Positions 31,345-42,671 are shown, numbered from the stretch's first letter. The stretch is DNA of 64,000 nt from Anniella stebbinsi (GCA_029215795.1 JARDYH010000002.1:271196310-271260309), one strand, 5' to 3'. Notes: generated by a model from the letters alone, not told the origin. Translations and numbers: made by a program.

Positions 31345-31555
31345 GGATGGTCCTCAATTTATGTGCTACCTCCAGTATTAGAGGCAGTAAGCCTATATAC
31401 ACCAGTTGCTGGGGAACATGGGTGGGAGAGTTTTGTTGCACTGTGTCCTGCTGTGGATTTCCCATGGGCAGCTGGTTGGCTACTGTGTGAAGAGAATGGA
31501 CTAGAGTGACCCTTGGTCTGATCCAGCATGGCTCTTCTTATGTTCTTATGCAGAA
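31345..31555 (+). mobile_element. CR1 LINE 3' UTR fragment
   Basis: CAGTTGCTGGGGAACATGGG, then CACTGTGTCCTGCTGTGG, GCTGGTTGGCTACTGTGTG, AGAATGGACTAGAGTGACCC, and the end GGCTCTTCTTATGTTCTTATG. Short 3' remnant of the same CR1 type as 25.1-25.4 kb. Confidence 0.8.
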
Positions 31556-31721
31556 CATCCTTGTGATTGGGAGAAGACCTTCCTGAATGTGGCATTCTGT
31601 GTATGCACTGATGTGCCTATTTATTTTATTTTTTATTTATTTTATTTATTACATTTCTATATTGCCCTATAGCTGAAGCTTTCTGGGCAGTTTTCCAGCT
31701 GCTAGAGCAGAACTATTGTCT

Positions 31722-31815
31722 ATGTCAGCCTTTCCCAATCTGGTACCCTTTGGGGGATGATGGGAGGTGTAGGCCAACACATCTAGAGGACACTAGGTTG
31801 GGGAAGGCTGGTCTA
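31722..31815. repeat. Palindromic dispersed repeat, partial copy
   Basis: CAGCCTTTCCCAATCTGGTACC, GGGGATGATGGGAGGTGTAG and TAGGTTGGGGAAGGCTGGTC. Same family as 29640-29760, with an internal deletion. Confidence 0.6.
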
Positions 31816-32019
31816 TACCAAAGGAATAATAGTAAGCCATCTACATCATAGCCATGTTTTAAGAATTAATAATATTTCCTGCTTTTTCTCCAGGGAGCTC
31901 AGTGCAGCATACATGGCTCCCTGTTCCTGTTGCACACACACAATTTTATCCCCACAATGCTCCTGTAAGGTAGTTTAGGTTGAGAGACAGGGACTGGCCC
32001 AAAGTCACTGGGAGGCTGT

Positions 32020-32360
32020 CTATACATAAGGAAAGCCCCATGGTGGCTGTGGATCTGCGCTGCGTCGGTTAGATGACGAAGGTGCAGGTTCGCAGCCACT
32101 CCAGGGCTTCCCATGATGCTACTTTTTCAAACGGAGTGACAACAACATGGCCAATCTGAGGTCAACCCAGGGGTAGAACCTGGTGGAAGGTGACCAGTGA
32201 TTGGTCACCTTCCACCAGGAAGAGGGTGGGGGCACCTCCTGGACACGGGGCCGCACAGAAACCCCACACTCCCTCCTCGGTGTCAGTAGAGGGAAAGCAC
32301 AGGGTTGAAGATGGAGGCAGCACTAAACCAGTGCCATGAAGACAGCCCCCCAATCAGCTT
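32020..32360. repeat. GC-rich repeat resembling family P in layout
   Basis: It begins TACATAAGGAAAGCCCCATGG, has CTCCAGGGCTTCCC as a partial inverted partner, and a perfect internal hairpin GGTGGAAGGTGACCA..TGGTCACCTTCCACC (32183-32217). The overall arrangement (paired arms, a TGATTGG loop, then GGGTGGGG) resembles 300-760. It may be a distant member. Confidence 0.4.
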
Positions 32361-32790
32361 TATGTCTGAGTGGGAATTCGAAACTGGATCTGTCCAGTCC
32401 TAGTCTGATACTCCAGCGACTATATTGGCCCTAATATAATGTCATGCTTTCACAGTATGATAAACATGATTCATCACCATGTGTTCAACAACAGACTCAT
32501 AACATACATTTGATACTACTATCAAAAGAATTAAAAGTTTAGAAAGGGTCAGGAAAGTAATGTTGAATGACCACAGAATTTGTTGAATAATAATAATAAT
32601 AATAACTCCATCAGAAGGTGGATTTGTCTTCCTGGATAGCAAATGGTTATTTTGTAGTTGAAATATACACATCTCACAGTACACTGTTTGAAAAGGACTT
32701 CTTTCAAAACGAAATGCAATGCATGCTTTATTGCTCTAGAGAAAAATAACTGATGGAACTGAGCAGCTTTCAAGAAAATCTGGTAAGTAG

Positions 32791-32791
32791 G

Positions 32792-32880
<89 letters not shown>

Positions 32881-32881
32881 C
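32791..32881. repeat. Compound (GT)n(CA)n(TA)n microsatellite
   Basis: Around 14 GT units run into a CA tract and then a TA tract. GT and CA tracts face each other and can form a hairpin. Frames reading cysteine-valine and histidine-threonine runs are artefacts. Confidence 0.97.
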
Positions 32882-32889
32882 GTGCCACT

Positions 32890-34030
32890 TTAAAAGCTGT
32901 GTCTCATTTTATCTCTCCTCTCCCCACGTGCCCTCCAAATCCTCTCCACTTTTGTCTCATGTTTTTTTACACTGAAAGCATGCCGGCCAGGACTTCTTCT
33001 TCACCTAGTTGCAGGGATGTTGAACCTCAGGATCAGTGGCCAAATCCAGCTCACTTGTAGTTGCTTCCAAAGCAATTTGCCCTGTGGAAAGCAGCTATTG
33101 GGCTTTTGCGTGTGATGTTCAACCATCCGGCTTTAGCCTGATCTCAACGGAGTGCGTAAAATTATACACTGGATTGTGGCCACTGCCTTGCGACTCTTCC
33201 TCCAAATACTGGTGCCAATTAACAACTCTGATCTCTGATCACTAAGCAATTAATTAAAGCCTGCAACAATCCATTGAGGCATTTTGTTATTAAGTCCCCC
33301 TCCCACACACAGGAAAGCTAAAGGACAGGAAGTGGAAGTGTCTTGGCTGAGGTCACATTAGAAGTTTGAGATGGAAAATGGAGTGAAACGTAGGGCTTAT
33401 TAGATGACAGGCATCTGCTCTGATCATAAGTCAAGTACAAAGCTTGGGTATTGAAGGCATGCAGCAGCTGAAATAGAAAGAGCTCTTATTAAAGACGGCA
33501 GCACGCACATTTTATGCTCCAGTGCTGCTTTGACAGCACATCTCTCATTATAGTTAGCACAGGTCTCCTCTCAATTTTTCTCCCTCCTCTTGAAGTTTCA
33601 GAATATGCACCATTAAAAAGAATTGCATAAAGTGGGAACAGGGTAGAGGTGGGCAAATCAGTTGATTTCAAGAGCTCTTATATGTAGCTTGGGAATCTTA
33701 GTCTATATACTTAGAGTTGCTCCTGCAAGTCAAGCTCAATAGAATCACTGCCAGAATTCTCAGTGGTTTTACTGACAGTCTGGGGTGCTCAGAGATTGCC
33801 AGAATGCAAAAGGAGATGAGGGGAGGGGAGGGGGTTATGGCAGCATTTTTGCTTCTTTGATTGATATGTTTCATCCTCGCACAACGTGCACTGTAGATTT
33901 TTGGGAGCCAATAGTCAAATGCAGGAGGGTGATCCGTGCACACATAGAGAAGGGATGCCACTTCAGATTTCAAGTAAGGGATAAGCAAGATTTCCAGCAA
34001 GGTTTAAGCATCCTTACTTAGACATATTTA
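32890..34030. other. Unique-looking sequence; possible conserved non-coding element at 33240-33640
   Basis: No repeat recognised from about 33,200 to 33,650. This part has AATTAATTAAAG, ATTAAAAAGAATTGC and E-box-like CATCTG and CAGCTG words and no coding frame. A regulatory element is possible; comparison with other genomes is required to say more. Confidence 0.25.
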
Positions 34031-34031
34031 C

Positions 34032-34350
34032 AGGGTGACCATATAGGAAAGAGGTCAGGGCTTCTGTATCTTTAACAGTTGCATAGAAAACGGAATTTCA
34101 GCAGGTATCATTTGTATGCATGAACCCCCTGTGAAATTCCCTCTTCATCACAACAGTTAAAGCTGCAGGAGCCCTGCCCTCTTTTCTATCTAGCCACTGA
34201 GGGTAGGGCTCCTGCAGCTTTAACTGTTGTGATGAAGAGGGAATTTCACCAGGTTCTGCATATATACAAATGTCACCTGTAGAAATCCCCTTTTCTATGC
34301 AACGTTAAAGATACAGGAGCCCTGTATCTCCTTTTCATATGGTCAGCCTA
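34032..34350. mobile_element. Dimeric palindromic MITE, family M, copy
   Basis: Complete four-arm structure from AGGGTGACCATATAGG to TCATATGGTCAGCCTA, 319 bp. The flanks (ATATTTAC and ATATTGCA) share ATATT only, so a duplication is uncertain. A second member lies 340 bp away (34688-35006) in the other subfamily. Confidence 0.85.
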
Positions 34351-34359
34351 ATATTGCAT

Positions 34360-34687
34360 ATTAAATTGAAAAAGCAAAACAAAGCTTTTGCCAAAAATAC
34401 AGGTGCTCTTGAGAATTAATTACATGTAGTCTTAAAACTCTCCTCCAATGCTGCTCCTGCCCTTGCCCCTCTTTAAAGATCTACTGCACTCTGTTACTAT
34501 CACTATATAACATTGCCAGGCTATGTGCTGGTTCACACATAACACCAAACCATGGTTTGGCACTATGGAAATAGGCCTTGTGCTCATGAGTTGCCTCCTT
34601 CCACTCCTTCCCCTCCCTCCACTTAATTTCACCCCACTTTGCAGCAAACTATAGTTTGGTCTTACATTTGAACTAGGGATGTTGGAT
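34360..34687. other. Short interval between two M elements; possible decayed foldback
   Basis: GGTTCACACATAACACCAAACCATGGTTTGG at about 34,530-34,560 and AACTATAGTTTGGTCTTAC at about 34,648-34,667 hint at an old foldback of the GGTTCACAC type. No gene. Confidence 0.3.
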
Positions 34688-35006
34688 AGGCTGACCATAT
34701 GAAAAGGAGGTCAGGGCTCATGTCACTTTAACAGTTGTAGAGAAAAGGGAATTTCAGTCGGTGTCATTTGTATGCAATTAGTTCCTGGTGAAATTCCCTC
34801 TTCATCACAACAGTTAAAGGTGCAGGGGCCCTGCCTTCTTTTGTATATGGTCACTCTAGTATAGTGTCTGCACCTTTAACTGTTGTGATGAAGAGGGAAT
34901 ATCACCAGGAACTAATTGCATACAAATTATACTGGCTGAAATTCCCTTTTCTCTACAACTGTTAAAGTTACATGAGCCCTGACCTGGATTTTATCTGGTC
35001 ACTCTA
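34688..35006. mobile_element. Dimeric palindromic MITE, family M, subfamily with CATGTAACTTTAAC arms
   Basis: 319 bp from AGGCTGACCATATG to GGTCACTCTA. The right end reads GACCTGGATTTTATCTGGTC, as in the copy at 51452-51770, whereas the left end has the common CATATGAAAAGGAGG form. The ends are therefore mixed, as if recombined between subfamilies. Confidence 0.85.
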
Positions 35007-35009
35007 AGT

Positions 35010-36185
35010 TGCAGTATACTTAAGTAAGCATATTGCGGCCACAATATATGCAAATTACAGCTGCAATTTGCTCAAATTACAGAAACTGCCGCTGCAATTA
35101 GAGTAAATGGCCATTTAAGACACAAACACACATACATACACACACAAGAAAGTTCCTGGATTTTGGGGGAAGCCTGTCGCTCGGCTTCCGAATGCAAGCT
35201 GAGTCAAGGGCTCCGGGAAAATCTAGCGAGCCCAAAAAGAGTCAGATTTCCCCGTGATGGCCTCCCCTAATTTGGACTGTGCAAACCAGATTATAAACCA
35301 AGGGTTCAAACCTGGTGTGTGAACCTTGTTTGTAGTGCAAGTGGAAACCATAGCTTGCTGGAAATAATTAATTAAGCAGCGTGTGTGAGGGAAGAAGGAG
35401 TAGGCAACCTGACAGGGCTTGTTCCCATAGCACCAAAGCATGGATTGATGTTACATGTGACCTGCCTCATTGTGTGACAACCAGTGGCCACAGTCTGCCT
35501 ACTGTTTCTATCAATCAGAGGAGAAAGCACTTGATATGTTGTCTAGCAACTGTACAAAAGATGAAGGGTGTATCCTGCAAACACAGAATCCATGTTGCCC
35601 TTTCTCTTGTAATTACAAAAGGCTCTAGCTTGAGACCTTTGAATCTCAACAGTCTGTGAAGGTGACAAAAGGGGGTCCTTTTTTGTGCAAAGACAAGGAC
35701 ATGGTCAGAAGACAAGGGTTTCCCATCAGCCACTGGGTCCCAGTTTTCAGGATAGCCTGCCCATAGCACTATCACTTTGCTGTAAGAAAAACTGCTTCCA
35801 AAACATGCAAGAAAGCGTCAAAGACATAAATACAATAAATGAAAGTTCAAATGACCAGGAAAGAAACTGTTCTCAAAGGTGCCTAAATTTCTCCAGGTCC
35901 AATGCATTTTGGAAACAGCATTTCCTTTTTCAGGGACATGGGAGAACCAAGGAGGTCACCTTTTCAAGTTGCCAATTGTTCCCGAAAAGGAAATTTTGTT
36001 ACCAAAACACATTGGGCCTAAATATATTTTGGCACTTCTGAGAACAATTTCTCTTTTATTCATTTGGTATCTTTCCCATTTGGTTTTATGTAATAAATGA
36101 GAGAGTCACATCAATGCAAGGACTGCTGAAATGCAGTATTGAGGAACCTTAGAGAACCACATACTTGGAATAAGTCATGAATAAA
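35010..36185. other. No gene seen
   Basis: A foldback-like stretch near 35,270-35,460 (AACCAAGGGTTCAAACC, TGTGTGAACCTTG) is followed by unremarkable sequence. The 118-codon frame at 35685-36041 shows no domain. Confidence 0.35.
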
Positions 36186-36189
36186 ATGT

Positions 36190-36308
36190 GATGTAGTGTA
36201 GTGGCTAGAGTGTTGGACTGGGAACTGGGAGATCAGGGTTCTAGTCCCCTCTTGGCTATGGAAGCTCACTGGGTGACTTTGGGCCAGTCACAGACTCTCA
36301 GCAACTAC
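36190..36308 (+). mobile_element. tRNA-derived SINE, 5' fragment with both polymerase III boxes
   Basis: A box TAGTGGCTAGAGTG at 36199-36212 and B box GGTTCTAGTCC at 36237-36247, with the usual spacing of about 25 bp between boxes, then CACTGGGTGACTTTGGGCCA and AGACTCTCAGC. The 3' half is missing. This copy shows the tRNA ancestry most clearly. Confidence 0.85.
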
Positions 36309-36319
36309 CTCAAAAGTCC

Positions 36320-37255
36320 TCAAACATGTTTTGCCCCATTTCAGTGAAGCAGGCATGCTATTCCCATCACCCTTTGGCATGCCACACATCTGGACTCCAT
36401 CTCAATCCCAAATGCCCCTTGCACAGCACAGCTATGCCAAGCTGCAACAGTAGTGAAGGCAACTGGTACTACAGTTAGTATTTGCCCATTAATTGACTGG
36501 AACGACCAGTCAAAGGGACGCAACGGTAAAGCAGAGCAGGAGCTCACAGGGATGCAGCGCTCGAACTTTTTTCTTAGCAGGGACACTGACATCATCTGCC
36601 ACCCCCACCCTCCAAGATTTCACTGTTCTCTCTGAATTTAGCTGCCACTCTCATAGTAGCTTGTCTGTGGCTGTGAGTTTGAATTTGCTCATATATTTGT
36701 ATGCAATGTATTTTGGGGTGGCTTGGTTTGGAATGGGAAATTAAGACTTATTCACTTTACCAAAAACCTGCTCCAGGAGATGAAAACTACTAGAATTGAT
36801 TTGTTGATAGGGATCAACACAGCAATATGCATTTATGGACTCTCCTTGAGTGTGTGTGGCTGTGGGGATGGTCACGATGAGTGCCTGCACTTAAAAAAAA
36901 ATCCCACTACCCCATTGAAGGCAGGCAGCGCGTGTACAGGTCTGAAAAAACAATACACTTCATAATAAGCCAGTGCTATCACCTCATGCACACACAAGCA
37001 GTTCTGCCTCTAACCATCTGTCACAATGGGTGCCCTTTCCATCAGGGGAAACATGTTATTTCCCTTGTTTTCCACCAAGAGACAATATCAATACAGCAAC
37101 TCCAGACATCATTAATCCTTGTTAACACAACATGATCATGCCGTACAGCAGGAAATCATGCTTAGGTTCCAAAGTCAGTAGCCGCAGGATAAGGCAAAAT
37201 GCTGCTGCAGCAATACTGGTAAGTAGGTGCAGAACCACAATGAATGCTTATGGGG
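36320..37255. other. No gene seen
   Basis: Average composition. Several frames of 60-84 codons overlap on both strands without domains. No repeat recognised. Confidence 0.35.
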
Positions 37256-37265
37256 TGATATAGCT

Positions 37266-37583
37266 AGGCTGACCATATGAAAAGGAGGACAGGGCTCCTG
37301 TAACTTTAACAGTAGTAGAGAAAAGAGAATTTCAGCCAGTGTCATTTGTATTCAATTAGTTCCTGGTGAAATTCCCTCTTCCCCACAACAGTTAAAGTTG
37401 CAGGCACTATACCAGAGTGACCATATACAAAAGAAGGCAGGGCCCTGCAACTTTAACTGTTGTGATGAAGAGGGAATTTCACCAGGAACTAATTGCATAC
37501 AAATGAAACTGGCTGAAATTCCCTTTTCTCTACAACTGTTAAAGTTACAGGAGCCCTGTCCTCCTTTTCGTATGGTCAGCCTA
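37266..37583. mobile_element. Dimeric palindromic MITE, family M, with perfect 8-bp duplication
   Basis: ATATAGCT lies at 37258-37265 and again at 37584-37591, directly outside ends AGGCTGACCATATG and CGTATGGTCAGCCTA. Length 318 bp. Four arms intact. This copy is the best evidence that family M uses an 8-bp target duplication and hence a hAT-type transposase. The centre contains GAGTGACCATATACAAAAG, an internal copy of the terminal word. Confidence 0.9.
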
Positions 37584-37589
37584 ATATAG

Positions 37590-38060
37590 CTAAGCACCAG
37601 CAGAATCAAAAGGAATGCCCACAGACTGGATAAGTAGCTGCAGGAACAGGGTGGATGCCCACAGAGCAATATCAGTAAGTAGCTGCAGGATCATCATGAT
37701 TCCCAATAAAGCAACAAAGATAAGTATGTGCAGGATCAGAAAAAAATGTTTACATAGTGATACAAGCCATATGTAAGTAGGTGTGAAGTCAGGATGATCT
37801 AGTATTGAGTTTGCTGTGGAAGTGGGAAAGACTTTTTGTTTTTTTTGTCATCTTGTTCCTGGACTTTCTTATCTGCTGCTGTCTGTATTGGAAAGTCCCT
37901 TTCACCATTCCCAGCAGCCAATTTTCTGATTCCTTGGCCTTCTGATAAGTTCACTAGTCCACTTCCTAGTATTCCTCTTTGTAGTACCTTCTGATCATTA
38001 TTCCTTGCCTGGTGCTCCTTGCAGCCACTCCTCCTGAGCCTCTTTGCTCTACCTTGCATG
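37590..38060. other. No gene seen
   Basis: Contains three loose repeats of AAGTAG(C/T)TGCAGGA(T/A)CA..GATG..CCCA (about 37,195-37,245, 37,630-37,670, 37,678-37,705), a decayed short-period array also visible before the M element. No coding content. Confidence 0.4.
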
Positions 38061-38063
38061 TAC

Positions 38064-38425
38064 CAGGGGCAGATCTACACGTTGTCCTTGATGCGCCCTC
38101 CCTGCGCCCCGATGTGCCCTCGGAACACTGCACCCCGCCCAGTGTGGACAAAGCTCTGCTCGCGCCCTCGCCGCAGCTGGGCTGGTCCTGGGGAAGGAGA
38201 GGGAGGGTTGTAAACAAAAGCCAGTGATCTGGAGAGGGATTTCCCAATAGCTGGCTTTTGTTTACAACTGTCCCCTATCCCTCCCCGGGAACAGCCGGGA
38301 TGAAAGGTCGGCGGCTGAAAGCGGGGACGGGAGCAGAGCCTCCGAGGCTTGGTCCACACTGGGCAGGGTGCAGCGCTGCCAGGACAGCTCGGAGCGCAAG
38401 GAGGGCGCATCGAGGACTACTGTAG
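38064..38425. mobile_element. GC-rich foldback element with GCAGATCTACAC end
   Basis: Left arm: GGGGCAGATCTACACGTTGT, TGATGCGCCCTCC; right arm complement: GGAGGGCGCATCGAGGAC, then TAGTTCTGTCCC. The inner arms GTTGTAAACAAAAGCCAG and CTGGCTTTTGTTTACAAC are perfect. Overall about 360 bp, CpG-rich. The frames over it on both strands reflect GC content. The end word links it to 21953-22602 and 14082-14165. Confidence 0.7.
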
Positions 38426-38649
38426 TTCTGTCCCAGGACTAACAAGGACCTGACCCACCCACCCCACAGGTACACGTGCAAGTAACAAAACCACCCATTT
38501 TAATGTGCCATGTGGTTTTTCTTTACTTCCTCTTTCTCCAGCATGTGAAGGTAGAAAAAGCTGCTAGTCCTTATTGTGGGGCAGTAGCACGAGGCAAAGC
38601 GACAGAAGGGAAACGCAATCCCTCCCCACATCTGAAGAAGCTCTAAGCG

Positions 38650-38810
38650 ATACAAAAGAGGGCAGGGCTCCTGCAGCTTTAACTGTTGTGATGAAAAGGG
38701 AATTTCACCAGGTGCTGCATGCATACAAAGGACACCAGCTGAAATTCCCTGTTCTATACAACTGTTAAAGATACAGGAGCCCTGTCCCCCTTTCCATATG
38801 GTCCCCCTGT
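38650..38810. mobile_element. Half-length (monomer) M-family MITE
   Basis: It begins at an inner arm (TACAAAAGAGGGCAGGGCTC) and ends with an outer arm complement (TTTCCATATGGTCCCCCTGT). It is the second half of the dimer, mirror to the first-half copy at 20106-20274. Confidence 0.75.
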
Positions 38811-39306
38811 AACAAATGGCAGTCATGGGGATGGGGACACACAACCACAATGGCTTTTTTTTTTTACCCCTGTGATCATCGGACCACCCCCATAGACTTA
38901 CCTTACATTCCATCCCCCTAACTAAGGGGAGGGGCTAATATAACCTCAAAGCTCTGAGTGCAACACAGGAGAGAGATCTCCCATTTATTAACTCCCATCT
39001 AATGAAGGAAAAATTACCTAACTACCCTGGGCCATTAACAAGCAATCTCCCTTACAAAGGAATGGCTCACTAGAGCCATAACAATATGCTCCAAGAACAG
39101 TAAATTAGGGGAGTTATAACTCACTTGACATGAAATGGCAGGACAATTGATTGTTGAGACATTCTCCAGTTATGGAACTTCTAGATTTCTGACATTTACA
39201 GGCACTTAAAATTATCTTACCTACTGTTTAGGACTGGATATGCTTTATTAGGTTTATCTCAACCATTTATTACATTAAAAAACAACAAAGTCTCCTGGCA
39301 CCTTAG

Positions 39307-39434
39307 AGCACAATCCTGTGCAAGTTTAGACAGGAAAAAAGGTCTACAACTCCCAGCATCCCCCAGTCAGCTGGCTGGGGGATGCTGGGAGTTGTAGGGC
39401 TTTTTTCCTGTCTAAACTTGCACAGGATTGTGCT
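39307..39434. mobile_element. Near-perfect 128-bp palindromic MITE
   Basis: AGCACAATCCTGTGCAAGTT at the left is fully complementary to the right end, and the centre TCCCAGCATCCCCCAG/CTGGGGGATGCTGGGA continues the pairing through almost the whole length. It interrupts a dispersed repeat with the words CTGGCACCTTAG and AAAGGCTAACA. Older, decayed copies lie at 3680 and 19049. Such palindromes are hard to clone and assemble, so the near identity of arms is notable. Confidence 0.85.
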
Positions 39435-39439
39435 ATGAA

Positions 39440-40257
39440 AGGCTAACATATTTTTTTTTACAAATTTATTATAATTATGACATGAGTCTGATGAGTCTGA
39501 TGAAGTGGACTTTAGTTCATGAACACATATGTTAGATTTCAAGGTGCCACAAAGACTTTTGTTGCTTTTGCTGTAATTAGGTTGACCATATTTTGGAAAC
39601 CAAAAAGAAGGACAACATGGTCGGCCCCCAAGGGGGTGTCCCCACCAATATGTCCACCGCCAGGGGGCATGTCCAGCACCAAGGGGGTGTGCCCACCTGA
39701 ACATAGCCTTGGTCACATGTCTGATTTTACAGCACACAATTAAGACAAATATGTTCTACATAACATCTTACTGTTAACATCACTGAAATAACAAGTGAGA
39801 CATCCAATGAATCTGAAATTCACTCACTCCGACTTTTGTAGCTTTTGCTGTACTTTGTTGCAATACTCTGTGTGATACATTCTCCCCTTCCCTCAAATAT
39901 ATTTTCTGATTGTACCCTCACTCCGCTTGCAAGCTGCTACTTAAAACGGCTTGCTGCCGGCTGGCTTTTTTATTTTTTAAGTTTTTTTTTTAAAAAAACT
40001 TGTGTATGATTGTCAAAAGTTTCTCTACTCTAACGGTAGGGTGGACGTTGCGGGCGGCGGACACTACTTCGCCCATTCACACTTCTCACTTCTATACATT
40101 AGCTTCTCAAGGCTTGTGCGTTGGCACCACTTTTCACACCCAGACTTTGAACTCCTGTCTACTTCCTGCACAAACATGTGACTCCAGGTGCCCGACTGCC
40201 CACCAAATCTGTAGCAGGAAAGGTGCCGTGCTCGCCCAGCATTTCTTAGCTAAAAAC
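39440..40257. other. Unclassified repeat mosaic, possible 5' part of W element
   Basis: TAGGTTGACCATATTTTGG at about 39,579 looks like a terminal repeat of the GGTGACCATAT type, followed by an AAGGACAACATGG..CCCCAAGGGGGTG..CCAATATGTCCA segment also found at 24190-24290. No coding content. Confidence 0.4.
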
Positions 40258-40800
40258 TCAAGATCCCCTTGATGCCAAGGGCTGAAACTGCTCAAGGTGC
40301 AAGACCCCAAAGAGGAGGTTTGACAACCTGAGTTTAAAGGGTATAGCCTCAGTGTTGTTGTTTTTAAAATAATAATTTTAAAACCTCAATTTTTTAAAAA
40401 AATCCTAAAAATTAACAGATGAACAGATATGCTTCAAACTTGGCATGGCTAAAGACTTAAGAGCTATCAAAGTGGCAAGTTTCATATCTTTATCTTTAAA
40501 AATTACATTTTTTAAAAAAAGTAATTTTAAAACCTCAAACTTTAAAAAAAATTCTAAAAATTAACAAATGAACAGATCTGCTTTAAATTTGGCATGCTAC
40601 AGTCCTACCTAAGGGCTATCATGGTGCCAAGTTTCATCTCTTTATCAGCTGTAAGCATTTTTGTTGATTCCTATTGACTATAAAGTAGAGTTGCCCTTTG
40701 GGTGTGGGGAGGATGAGAAAAATCAGGATTTTTCTTCAAATTTCATAATTGCATTGTTACGGTTGCCAAGAGACCAGGAAAAAAAATCCAGCCTAGCCAG
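40258..40800 (+). repeat. W element, copy 1, with tandem TTGGCATG units
   Basis: CTTGATGCCAAGGGCTGAAAC, GCAAGACCCCAAAGAGGAGG, then two units of about 120-130 bp (each with ACAGAT..GCTT.AAA.TTGGCATG, GGCTATCA, GTGCCAAGTTTCATCTC) and then GACTATAAAGTAGAG..TTGCCCTTTGGGTGTG. The same order, inverted and with more units, occurs at 54181-55137. It is non-coding and T/A-rich between the units. Confidence 0.75.
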
Positions 40801-41230
40801 TTTCTTTGGTTTCAGGCCTGTTGCCAGAAAATCAGGGGGCAAGGCCTTTTACCCTGGGTGTGTGTGTGTGGTTTTAACACTGTACATTGTAAGTGAAGAG
40901 ATAGCTTTTGTGCTGGGCTCCACGCCCAGAACAGCTGAGCTGGGTTCCGCCCTGCTAACCCTAGAAGTCCCTGTCCCAATATTAGACGTCTTTAAATTAT
41001 TATTTCTAAAGTAGGCAAACACTATATGACTGTTGGTTTGGTGGAGCCTTAGTTTCTTTCCAAAGGCCTGCACACTACAAAATATCTATCACGATAACAA
41101 AACCGAAAAGCTATCAAACAACTCTTTCTTTCTTTCTTTTGCCTGCTTTTTATACAGTGGTCTCCTGGGTTCCCTCTGCATCCTTCCTCGGGATGCACGG
41201 ATTAATTAAACCACGATTGCCATTATATGT

Positions 41231-41540
41231 AGGGTGACCATATGGAAAGGAGGACAGGGCTCTTGTATCTTTAACAGTTTTATAGAAAAGGGAATTTCAG
41301 GAAGTGTCATTTGTTTGCATGCAGCAACTGGGGAAATTCTCTCTTCATTGCAACAGTTGCAAGAGCTATAGTAGAATGACTAAAAACAAAAGAGGGCAGG
41401 GCTCCTGCAGCTTTAAATGCTGTGATGAAAAGGGAATTTCCCCAGGTGCTGCATGTATATAAATGACACCTGCTGAAATTTTCTTTTCTATGCAACTGTT
41501 AAAGATACAGGAGCCCTGTCCTCCTTTCCATGTCACCCTA
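41231..41540. mobile_element. Dimeric palindromic MITE, family M, copy
   Basis: AGGGTGACCATATGGAAAGG to CCATGTCACCCTA, with a small deletion in the right terminal word. The flanks TTATATGT and ATTATGTA overlap in ATTAT.TG, a possible decayed duplication. The inner arms are partly shortened. Confidence 0.8.
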
Positions 41541-41549
41541 ATTATGTAC

Positions 41550-42660
41550 GAACCAGCTCTATGTTTCCTCAACCAGAACCTTACCATGGCTGACTGCTGT
41601 TAGGCTTAAATGTTCCCTATTACTTTCAACAGTCTCGTTTGAAAATACCAAACTCCAACATAGGTTTGGGGATGAGAGGCAAGTGCTTCATCAGGACTTG
41701 TACAAAACAAACCGATGAACTTATTTGGTGACAAGGTCACAGCGCTACATATTTGAATCCACTATTTGGTTTTTCATACTTTGGAATCAGGATGGAACCG
41801 ATGATTAAATATTAAGATCTGAGATCATATTACTAAGAGAAGTATGTGTACATATTTCCAAAGTTATCACCACTTTCTTGCCACCCTCTCAATTTACTTT
41901 TCTGTGGGCTGTCTATGAAGAAAGGGCTCTAAGTGATAAAGGAGATAAAATGGGAACAGTGTGGAAGAGTTTGCACATGAACCGATCCCTGGGGAAATTC
42001 ATTTTAAATGAGTAAAGCCAAAGCAAATACCAACATTGCTAAATATTTTTTTAAAAAACACTGGAAGAAAGATTTGTAACCCTGAACTGTAACCCTGAAC
42101 TGAGTAACTGTAACCCTGAACTTACACTTGAATACTTGGATGGCCACTGCTGTCTTTTGCCAAATTTAGAACAATTATTTATGGTGGAGCCTTTTCGGGC
42201 ACACCCTACAGTTACTCATCCTTTACAAAATAAGTTTCTGTTTATGGATAGGCAAAAGTCTTAAATTGGTTTTATTACTGCAGTGGCACCCATTGATATG
42301 AACATTGATATTTTTGTATTCCTGTATTTTAGAGTTAATATCTGGATTGTTTTGAACACTAATTATTCCACTGAGGAAGACCATTGGTCGAAACACGTAT
42401 GGAGTGTGTATGGTTCATTATAGTGTTCTAGAATTTGACTCATATTGGGAATTGTTTTTAATCATTGTTTTTAGGTAATTCACGATATTAAATAATTTCA
42501 AAAGTACCAGCATTAACATCACTATTATTTTTGCAGTATATTGTCACCAGTGTAACCAGCCCAGTTGCTTTGTTCTCTCCATTTTTTTCAATCTACATGT
42601 TTCTTCTGTCCTTGGTACTGATTCTATATTTTATGGTTTTAAAGAACATTATGGTTAGAA
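41550..42660. other. No gene seen
   Basis: AT-rich. CTGAGGAAGACCATTGGTCGAAACACG at about 42,372-42,398 resembles the core of the inverted repeat at 10.04-10.27 kb. A triplicated CTGTAACCCTGAACT word at 42,077-42,122 is a short tandem repeat. No exon recognised. Confidence 0.4.
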
Positions 42661-42671
42661 ATAGCAGCAGT

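Noticed and set aside
32794..33060. Cysteine/valine- and histidine/threonine-repeat peptides
   Set aside because: Translations of the GT/CA/TA microsatellite.
36199..36247. A functional tRNA gene
   Set aside because: A and B boxes are present but the cloverleaf is not formed and the sequence is the head of a multi-copy SINE.
39303..39737. 144-codon minus-strand open frame
   Set aside because: It crosses the 128-bp palindrome and a second repeat, so it is a mosaic of non-coding repeats.
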